A stretch of 12,702 bases of DNA from T3Sed10-241 sp036796255 (GTDB lineage Bacteria > Bacteroidota > Bacteroidia > Flavobacteriales_D > Cryomorphaceae). Of this stretch, positions 1 to 4,803 are shown one piece after another (within the stretch, counting starts at the first letter, position 1; the number at the start of each line of letters is the position of its first letter). Made by a program: the position numbers and the translations under genes. Under the pieces are notes generated by a model. It worked only from the letters and a program-made list of their open reading frames with translations. It had not been told where the DNA came from and did not search any database. Location: NCBI GenBank assembly GCA_036796255.1, contig DAIRDH010000074.1:1-12702 (forward strand), written 5' to 3'.

Positions 1-1186
1 AGCCTCCGAGCACCTCATCGGCGCCCTGCCCGTCGAGCAGCACCTTGATGCCCGCTTCAGAAGCTGACTGCATCACAGCGTATTGCACAAAAATGCTGGC
101 CGAACCTATGGGGCGCTCCTGCAGGCGGATAAGCCCGTCAAAGTTTTTGAAAAAGGAAGCTGCGTCGGGCGTGGTGAAGCGCTGATCGAGCTGCGGATGC
201 AGGCGGGTGAGCATGCGGGCGTAGTGGCCTTCGTCAATACTGCTGCCGGGAAAAGTGGCCGTAAACGTCTTAAATGAGGTGGCCTCGGCTGCCGCCTCGG
301 CCACAATGGCGCTGCTGTCGAGTCCGCCGCTCAGGCAGCTGCCCACCTCCACATCGGCGATCATGTGCTCGCCGATGCTGTCGCGAAAGAGGTTTTGGAA
401 ATCACCCGCTGCGGCATTGCCCTGCGCTTCGGGGCGGTACCACTGCTTTACATCCTGCTGTCCATCTCCCAAGCGGTAGCTGAGCATATGGCCGGGAGGC
501 AGGGCTTCGATGCCATCAAAAAAAGTCTCGCAGGGATCGTCGGTAGCGCCAAAACTTAGAAACTGCAGGAGTTTGCGCCGCTCAATGGCAGGGCGCACAC
601 CGGCCACTTCCAGCAGCGGCTTTACTTCACTGCTGAAGGCGATCGCTTTTTCGCGGCGCGTGTAATAGAGCGGCTTGATACCAAAGCGGTCACGGCTGAG
701 GACGAGCTCACCGCGCTCAAGGTCGAGTATGGCCATGGCCCACATGCCGCGCATGGCGGTAAAGCATGCTGTGCCCATTTTTGCGTAAAGCGCCAGCACC
801 ACTTCTGTATCGGTACCCGTGTTGGTGAAGATGCCATGCTGAGCGGCCAGCGCTTTGTAATTGTACACCTCTCCATTGTAGCTGATGTAAATGGGCCTGC
901 CGGGTAGCTGCATGGGCTGATGGCCGGCCGGGCTGAGGTCGAGAATAGAGAGGCGGCGGTGCAGCAAGGCATTGAGGCAGCCAAGCCCATCGGGAAGTTG
1001 GGCCAATCCCGCTGCAGTGGTATCGGGGCCGGCATAGGCTTGGGCAGCCCGATCCATGCCTGCCACGTCTGGGAAAGTCACAAAACCCTCATCGTCGGGC
1101 CCGCGATGGCGCAGCAACTCCGAAGCCCGCTTGAGATCCCTTCCGGCGATGCCGGGAAAATTCCAAAGGCCAAAAATACCGCACAT
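1..1186 (-). CDS. asnB: Asparagine synthase (glutamine-hydrolysing), 3' end cut by window edge
   Basis: The product makes asparagine from aspartate, ATP and glutamine in the cytoplasm. I read it by hand on the minus strand from the ATG at 1186-1184. The frame stays open to the window edge, giving about 395 residues; family members are usually 550-650, so roughly the last third is missing. The N-terminus is MCGIFGLWNF: Cys2 is the N-terminal nucleophile of the class II glutamine amidotransferase domain, supported by the motifs RRLSILDLSPAGHQPM and YNGEVYNY. The synthetase domain shows the pyrophosphate loop SGGLDSS at residues 286-292 (bases 311-331) and, near the cut end, DGQGADEVLGG. Together these make a working, two-domain enzyme likely. 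It is divergent from rpmH. A one-mismatch -7 element (TATATTCG, minus, 1217-1210) lies just upstream but is weak evidence for a promoter. Some asnB-like proteins modify surface glycans or other amide substrates instead; the visible part cannot exclude that. Confidence 0.95.
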   Translation of the reverse strand, partial: MCGIFGLWNFPGIAGRDLKRASELLRHRGPDDEGFVTFPDVAGMDRAAQAYAGPDTTAAGLAQLPDGLGCLNALLHRRLSILDLSPAGHQPMQLPGRPIYISYNGEVYNYKALAAQHGIFTNTGTDTEVVLALYAKMGTACFTAMRGMWAMAILDLERGELVLSRDRFGIKPLYYTRREKAIAFSSEVKPLLEVAGVRPAIERRKLLQFLSFGATDDPCETFFDGIEALPPGHMLSYRLGDGQQDVKQWYRPEAQGNAAAGDFQNLFRDSIGEHMIADVEVGSCLSGGLDSSAIVAEAAAEATSFKTFTATFPGSSIDEGHYARMLTRLHPQLDQRFTTPDAASFFKNFDGLIRLQERPIGSASIFVQYAVMQSASEAGIKVLLDGQGADEVLGG

Positions 1187-1235
1187 AAATAATGGAATAT
1201 TGAGGAGGGCGAATATACACTTTCAGGGCATCCCC

Positions 1236-1253
1236 CACCGCGAAAGCGCGGTG
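1236..1253. other. Small GC-rich hairpin between asnB and rpmH
   Basis: Perfect 7-bp stem CACCGCG / CGCGGTG around an AAAG loop, in the divergent spacer between asnB and rpmH. On the minus strand it lies 50 bases upstream of the asnB start, so it is either in a long asnB leader or just upstream of its promoter. It has no T-tract and so is not a convincing terminator. It contains one of the seven copies of the octamer CGCGAAAG. Its function is unknown. Confidence 0.35.
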
Positions 1254-1320
1254 TAAAGCCGACCCATTGCCTCCTGAAGACAACATAAACCAGAACAAGA
1301 AAAAAATTATTGCGCTGGCC

Positions 1321-1350
1321 TTGCAGGCGAAGACTTAATGTCTATCTTTG
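1321..1350 (+). promoter_or_regulatory. Bacteroidota-type promoter of rpmH
   Basis: TTG at 1321-1323 and TATCTTTG at 1343-1350 are separated by 19 bases. This matches the Bacteroidota vegetative promoter (-33 TTG, -7 TAnnTTTG) exactly. Transcription would start near 1356, giving a leader of about 40 nt before the rpmH ATG at 1396. It is the best promoter match in the window. Confidence 0.75.
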
Positions 1351-1395
1351 CACTCCGTTTTTCGGCAGCATTGATAACGCCCAAAGAACTGTACC

Positions 1396-1554
1396 ATGAA
1401 AAGAACATTCCAACCTTCGAACAGAAAGCGCCGCAACAAGCACGGATTCCGTGAGCGTATGGCATCAGCCAACGGCCGCAAAGTAATTGCTTCACGCCGC
1501 GCCAAAGGCCGCAAACGCCTTACGGTAAGTGATGTGAAATTGCACAAGCGATAA
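1396..1554 (+). CDS. rpmH: 50S ribosomal protein L34
   Basis: A 52-codon gene found by translating the spacer by hand. The protein starts MKRTFQPSNRKRRNKHGF and continues through RERMASANGRKV to a basic C-terminus ending HKR. The KRTFQPS start, the RKRRNKHGFR stretch and the extreme Arg/Lys content are diagnostic of L34, a small protein of the large ribosomal subunit that binds 23S rRNA. The length agrees with the family (44-53 residues). It has its own promoter (1321-1350) and its own intrinsic terminator (1581-1609), so it appears to be monocistronic. The rnpA, dnaA and yidC genes that accompany rpmH in many bacteria are not next to it here. Confidence 0.97.
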   Translation: MKRTFQPSNRKRRNKHGFRERMASANGRKVIASRRAKGRKRLTVSDVKLHKR

Positions 1555-1580
1555 AAATATTTGTTTTTTGATTTGACCGA

Positions 1581-1609
1581 AGCCGCTACACATTGTGTGG
1601 CGGCTTTTT
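1581..1609 (+). terminator. Intrinsic terminator of rpmH
   Basis: An 11-bp stem (1581-1591 with 1595-1605, one G-U pair, core AGCCGC/GCGGCT) closes a 3-base loop ATT and runs into a T-tract at 1605-1609. It starts 27 bases after the rpmH stop. The ATPase gene converges on it from the right and ends at 1625. The opposite strand has no T-tract, so it probably works mainly for rpmH. Confidence 0.85.
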
Positions 1610-1624
1610 CTGTGGGTTGATTTA

Positions 1625-2947
1625 TTACCGCTGCTTCACCAAATCGCCAACGGCATAAAGTGGCCACAGTTCGACTTTTTCCAAAGCGCCAAAATTTTCA
1701 GCCGAAATTCTGATGCCATGCGCAGATTGCTTTTCTGTGATGAATTGAAACAAACTCTGCATCGCACCCCGTCGCCGCGATTTCACCTCAATGGGCACAA
1801 TGTCAGTGCCCCTTTGTACCACATAGTCGACCTCCGCATTGCTGCCTTTCGCTTCGCGGTGCCAATAATAGAGCTCTGCCTGTCGGTATGGATCGCCATT
1901 CTTTACCATCTCGAGACCCACAAAAATCTCAGCAATGGCACCCCTGTTGGCAAAGGCATATTCCGTATCAAGTAGCAGGGCAGAAATTTCGGCCCCTAAA
2001 ACATTCTGAAGCAATCCGGTGTCGAGCACAAGCATTTTCTGGCGTTTGGGATTGACCTCAGCTCCGAGAGGTATTGCATTGGCAGAAGTATGCCGTACAG
2101 GTATCACGAGTCCCGACATGATGAGCAAATCCAGCGCCTCTTTCACTTGCCTGAGGTTGCTCTCCACGCCTGCTTTTGAATAAATGAATTTTGACCCGGA
2201 TTGTGCAACCACTGCATCAAAGACTTCAGAAATACGCAATGCCGGTACCCGCTCCTTGTACTTTGTAAAGTCAGCGCGAAAAGCAGACATCAATTCTGTC
2301 AAGAGCCGCGAAGCTCCGCGCAAGTCCTTGGGGTGCCCCACATAATACTGCACCACTTCAGGCATGCCACCGTGCAGCCAAAACCTTTTGAGGTGCTCCA
2401 TCAACTTGTTGTGAAAAGCTTCAGGCAATGGCGCTGTTGGACTTGCCTTTCTTTTAAATTCAAGCAACTTCAATTCACCAACAGCCCCCAGATATTCATC
2501 AAAACTCAGTGGATACATAAAGATGGAGCGCACCCTGCCCACCCCAAAACTCGGCAGGTTGCCCAGGGCAAATTCCAGCAATGAGCCCGCTGCAATGACA
2601 TGAAGCGCTCTGTATTTTTCATAAAAAAACCGCAACGCTGAGATGGCCTTAGGGCAGGCCTGAACTTCATCGAAGAAAAGCAGGGTTCGTCCAGGCTCGA
2701 TAGGCATGTTGTAAAGTACGCTGAGCTTTTCGCAAATATCCTTGGGGTCGAGGTCACCCTCGAAAAGCGTATGCAAAGAGCGCTGCTCCTCAAAATTCAA
2801 CTCGAGAAAATAATCGAAGCGCTTGGCCAGGTTTCGCACCACAGTCGATTTACCCACCTGTCGTGCGCCTCTCAAAAGTAGCGGCTTCCTTGAACTGTCT
2901 CTTTGCCAGGCTAGAAGCTCTTCATCAATGTCTCGGTTTATATACAT
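1625..2947 (-). CDS. AAA family ATPase with DUF4143 C-terminal region
   Basis: This 440-residue protein has the usual full length of the AAA_14 + DUF4143 family common in Bacteroidota and archaea. The Walker A motif is GARQVGKST (residues 27-35) and Walker B is LLFFDEVQ (about 89-96). HVIAAGSLLEFAL (116-128) is the typical sensor-like strand, followed by the FGVGRVRSIFMYPLSFDEY stretch seen in this family. The C-terminal part has a PD-(D/E)XK-like signature: AEVDYVV with Asp374, then PIEVK with Glu387 and Lys389. This is characteristic of DUF4143 and resembles a nuclease fold; activity is not shown. The ATG at 2947 fits because the family begins with a short helix ahead of the P-loop. Cellular role is unknown; a toxin-like or DNA-associated function is only inference. 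The gene stands alone, convergent with rpmH, beside a repeat-rich gap, which suggests mobility without proving it. Confidence 0.93.
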   Translation of the reverse strand: MYINRDIDEELLAWQRDSSRKPLLLRGARQVGKSTVVRNLAKRFDYFLELNFEEQRSLHTLFEGDLDPKDICEKLSVLYNMPIEPGRTLLFFDEVQACPKAISALRFFYEKYRALHVIAAGSLLEFALGNLPSFGVGRVRSIFMYPLSFDEYLGAVGELKLLEFKRKASPTAPLPEAFHNKLMEHLKRFWLHGGMPEVVQYYVGHPKDLRGASRLLTELMSAFRADFTKYKERVPALRISEVFDAVVAQSGSKFIYSKAGVESNLRQVKEALDLLIMSGLVIPVRHTSANAIPLGAEVNPKRQKMLVLDTGLLQNVLGAEISALLLDTEYAFANRGAIAEIFVGLEMVKNGDPYRQAELYYWHREAKGSNAEVDYVVQRGTDIVPIEVKSRRRGAMQSLFQFITEKQSAHGIRISAENFGALEKVELWPLYAVGDLVKQR

Positions 2948-2982
2948 TTATCGGCTTAAACCTTGAATATTTCTGGGTAAAT

Positions 2983-3056
2983 GTAAATAAATGGCACCGT
3001 ATTATCGCCTATTTTGTAAAAAAATGGCACCGTAAGATTGGTGCTTTTGTAAAAAA
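2983..3056. repeat. 33-bp tandem repeat upstream of the ATPase gene
   Basis: ATGGCACCGTA occurs at 2991 and again at 3024, with TTTTGTAAA-type A/T runs at 3012 and 3045, a period of exactly 33 bp. A partial upstream match (GTAAATAA, 2983) and a weak third copy (CGTA at 3063-3066) extend it. It lies 40-110 bases before the ATPase start on the minus strand, where an operator or promoter would be. No TAnnTTTG element is visible there on the minus strand. Regulatory function is inference. Confidence 0.6.
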
Positions 3057-3117
3057 AGGGGGCGTATTGTTTGTGATTCGCTGGTACTGATGAATAAAAT
3101 GTGATTATGAGCTTCAT

Positions 3118-3148
3118 TTGTCATTCTGAACGCAGTGAAGAATGACAA
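3118..3148. repeat. Short palindromic dispersed repeat, copy 1
   Basis: A perfect 10-bp inverted repeat TTGTCATTCT / AGAATGACAA around 11 bases (GAACGCAGTGA). It shares the pattern GTCAT-CTGA-CGCAG-GAAGAA with the copies at 10874-10900 and 11003-11029, so it is a member of a dispersed intergenic repeat family within this window. It has no T-tract. Confidence 0.65.
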
Positions 3149-3184
3149 CAGAACTTACTCCGCAGCATTTCTACTTATGGATCC

Positions 3185-3259
3185 CTACTTATGTCCGGGC
3201 AATTGAAACATCCCCTCCTCCTTTGCCAAAACCCCATTGGCAGCCGTTAACAAAAGGTA
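3185..3259 (-). pseudogene. Fragment matching the 3' end of the alpha/beta hydrolase gene
   Basis: Read on the minus strand this stretch encodes LLTAANGVLAKEEGMFQLPG, identical over 20 residues to the C-terminus of the hydrolase at 3820-4677, then HK and a TAG stop at 3187-3185. The DNA is nearly identical over 3198-3235 and then differs mainly at synonymous positions (Leu CTC/TTA, Thr ACA/ACG, Asn AAC/AAT). That pattern suggests a remnant of a diverged homologous gene rather than a very recent copy. The similarity stops at about 3259, exactly where the 153-bp repeat begins. There is no start codon and no catalytic core, so it is not functional. Confidence 0.8.
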
Positions 3260-3411
3260 TCCTCGCTCCGCAGCATTTGCCGCAGCATTGCAAATGCTGC
3301 GGAACCCCATAAACTCAACTTATCCAATTACGTGAGATGTACACCATGGCGTAGCTTCGTAATCACACGCTCCGCAGCATTTGCAATGCTGCTGCCATAA
3401 ACCGTGCTCAA
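3259..3411. repeat. 153-bp direct repeat B, copy 1
   Basis: Identical at every base I compared to 3661-3813 (offset 402). It contains two palindromes: CCGCAGCATTTG at 3268-3279 pairing with CAAATGCTGCGG at 3291-3302, and GCAGCATT at 3374-3381 pairing with AATGCTGC at 3385-3392. The motif CCGCAGCATT recurs here at 3268, 3280 and 3372, and once more outside at 3160. It resembles REP-type intergenic repeats. No coding function is visible. Confidence 0.92.
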
Positions 3412-3412
3412 C

Positions 3413-3493
3413 CAGCTCCGCCGGGCATGCGCCCTGCGGCACCTGATCGCATGTTTTTTGGTAGAGTGTTGGGCATTCGCCCAAATTTATTAA
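3413..3493. repeat. 81-bp direct repeat C, copy 1
   Basis: Matches 3581-3661 with 77 of 81 bases identical (differences at 3415, 3426, 3450 and 3479). It carries a small hairpin TTGGGC / GCCCAA (3469-3474, 3479-3484) followed by an A/T-rich tail AAATTTATTAA, which could weakly terminate transcription. It abuts repeat B copy 1. Confidence 0.9.
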
Positions 3494-3580
3494 CCTCATT
3501 ACCAATAGATAGCAAACTATTTTCACTGGTAGACGAAGTAGAATCCCATGAGCAGTATCAGTTCTTCATTGTGCTGCGCC
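3494..3580. other. Unique 87-bp spacer between the two C repeats
   Basis: The only part of the 3259-3813 block without a partner in the window. On the plus strand it is open and would encode a stretch containing SKLFSLVDEVESHEQYQFF within a frame running 3427-3714. Because the C repeats are 168 bp (56 codons) apart, they read in the same frame on both sides. I do not recognise the peptide. It may be a gene remnant or chance. Confidence 0.4.
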
Positions 3581-3661
3581 CAACTCCGCCGGGAATGCGC
3601 CCTGCGGCACCTGATCGAATGTTTTTTGGTAGAGTGTTGGGCATTCACCCAAATTTATTAA
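3581..3661. repeat. 81-bp direct repeat C, copy 2
   Basis: Partner of 3413-3493. Its last base is the first base of repeat B copy 2, so the order in the block is B1-C1-spacer-C2-B2. The small hairpin is weakened here to TTGGG / CCCAA by the G-to-A difference corresponding to 3479. Confidence 0.9.
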
Positions 3662-3813
3662 TCCTCGCTCCGCAGCATTTGCCGCAGCATTGCAAATGCT
3701 GCGGAACCCCATAAACTCAACTTATCCAATTACGTGAGATGTACACCATGGCGTAGCTTCGTAATCACACGCTCCGCAGCATTTGCAATGCTGCTGCCAT
3801 AAACCGTGCTCAA
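3661..3813. repeat. 153-bp direct repeat B, copy 2
   Basis: Partner of 3259-3411, with the same two palindromes at 3670-3704 and 3776-3794. It ends 6 bases beyond the stop codon of the hydrolase gene on the minus strand, so it forms that gene's immediate 3' flank and its hairpins would be in the 3' end of the transcript. Confidence 0.92.
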
Positions 3814-3819
3814 TCGCTT

Positions 3820-4677
3820 TCACACCCCACGACCAGGCAATTGAAACATCCCCTCCTCCTTTGCCAAAACCCCGTTGGCAGCTGTGAGCAAAAAATGTCC
3901 CGACCTCAGCTGATGCACCCTGGCTTTGGGAAAGTGCTTCAGCAGCTTTTTGGCCTGACCGACACGAATGATGTTGTCATAAAGTCCAAAAAATAGGTCG
4001 AGCGTGATCCCATTTGCCGTAAGGCGCTCCCCCAGCAATTTGTGGTCGGGCTCGAGCTTGCGCAAAAAGCACCACACCATGTACACGCGCTCCTGATCGG
4101 CGGGTGATTCGATCTGCGTACGCACAAAATCGGCCGTGCGGGGGCTCACCACGCCGGTTTTCAGCAGTCCCTTGAGGGTGCGGAAAAACCATTGGGGCCG
4201 ACGCTTGAAAAAGCGAAAGAGGGCGCGCCCACCAGCGTAATGGCTTAGCATGCCGTACCAGCGGTTTACCACGAGCCCGTCGGGGGCGAGGAGGTAAAGC
4301 CCGCCTATGCGTTCAGGCATATTTTGCGCAAGCACCATGGCCAGCCGGCCGCCGAGGCTGTAGCCCGTCAACCATGCCCTGTCCGCCCCGATATGATCGA
4401 AAAAGGACTTAAAAAAAGCGCTGAATTCCTCCACGCTCAATGGATTCCTATCGGGTTCAGGGCGGCTAGTGCTGCTCTCGCCGTGAAAAAAAATGTCAAT
4501 GGCGTACACCGTAAATTCGCCTTCAAGTGGCCGGGTAAAACGAATGAAATCCCTGTAGTTGCGTCCGAAACCGTGCAGTGCAATAAGCACATTTGGGCCA
4601 CTGCCCCATCGCGCATAATGCATGCGCAAGTCGCCATTGTGGAAAAATGCCGTTTCGATTTTGGACTTTTCTGCCAT
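3820..4677 (-). CDS. Alpha/beta hydrolase
   Basis: A complete 285-residue single-domain hydrolase, a typical length for the family, with no signal peptide, so probably cytoplasmic. The oxyanion-hole motif is HGFGRN (35-40). The nucleophile elbow is LTGYSLGGRLA, with Ser107 in G-x-S-x-G. A likely acid is Asp234 in GLYDNII, and the catalytic His is His261 in SGHFLL. The residues between about 135 and 220 would form the lid. It resembles the broad group of esterases and MenH/BioH-like enzymes, but the substrate cannot be named. The ATG at 4677 places the first beta strands (FHNGDLRMHYARWG) in the usual position. It is divergent from carB with 126 bp between. Its last 20-odd codons have a diverged second copy at 3185-3259. 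Confidence 0.9.
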   Translation of the reverse strand: MAEKSKIETAFFHNGDLRMHYARWGSGPNVLIALHGFGRNYRDFIRFTRPLEGEFTVYAIDIFFHGESSTSRPEPDRNPLSVEEFSAFFKSFFDHIGADRAWLTGYSLGGRLAMVLAQNMPERIGGLYLLAPDGLVVNRWYGMLSHYAGGRALFRFFKRRPQWFFRTLKGLLKTGVVSPRTADFVRTQIESPADQERVYMVWCFLRKLEPDHKLLGERLTANGITLDLFFGLYDNIIRVGQAKKLLKHFPKARVHQLRSGHFLLTAANGVLAKEEGMFQLPGRGV

Positions 4678-4803
4678 GCTTTCGCGAAAAATGAACTACT
4701 TTCGTCGCCTAAATGAAGCGAAATTTACGCACATCTCTTCAGCGCTCGTTTAGCAACCCCTTCTTTTTTCCACAATCCCCCCATTTCTTAACTTTTCTCT
4801 GCT

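Noticed and set aside
622..1035. 137-codon minus-strand frame inside asnB
   Set aside because: It is out of frame with the asparagine synthetase, whose conserved motifs run through the region without a break.
3259..3813. CRISPR array
   Set aside because: Repeats are too long (153 and 81 bp), only two copies each, with no regular spacers and no cas genes.
2948..3819. Insertion sequence
   Set aside because: No transposase frame, terminal inverted repeats or target duplication could be seen; only non-coding repeats.
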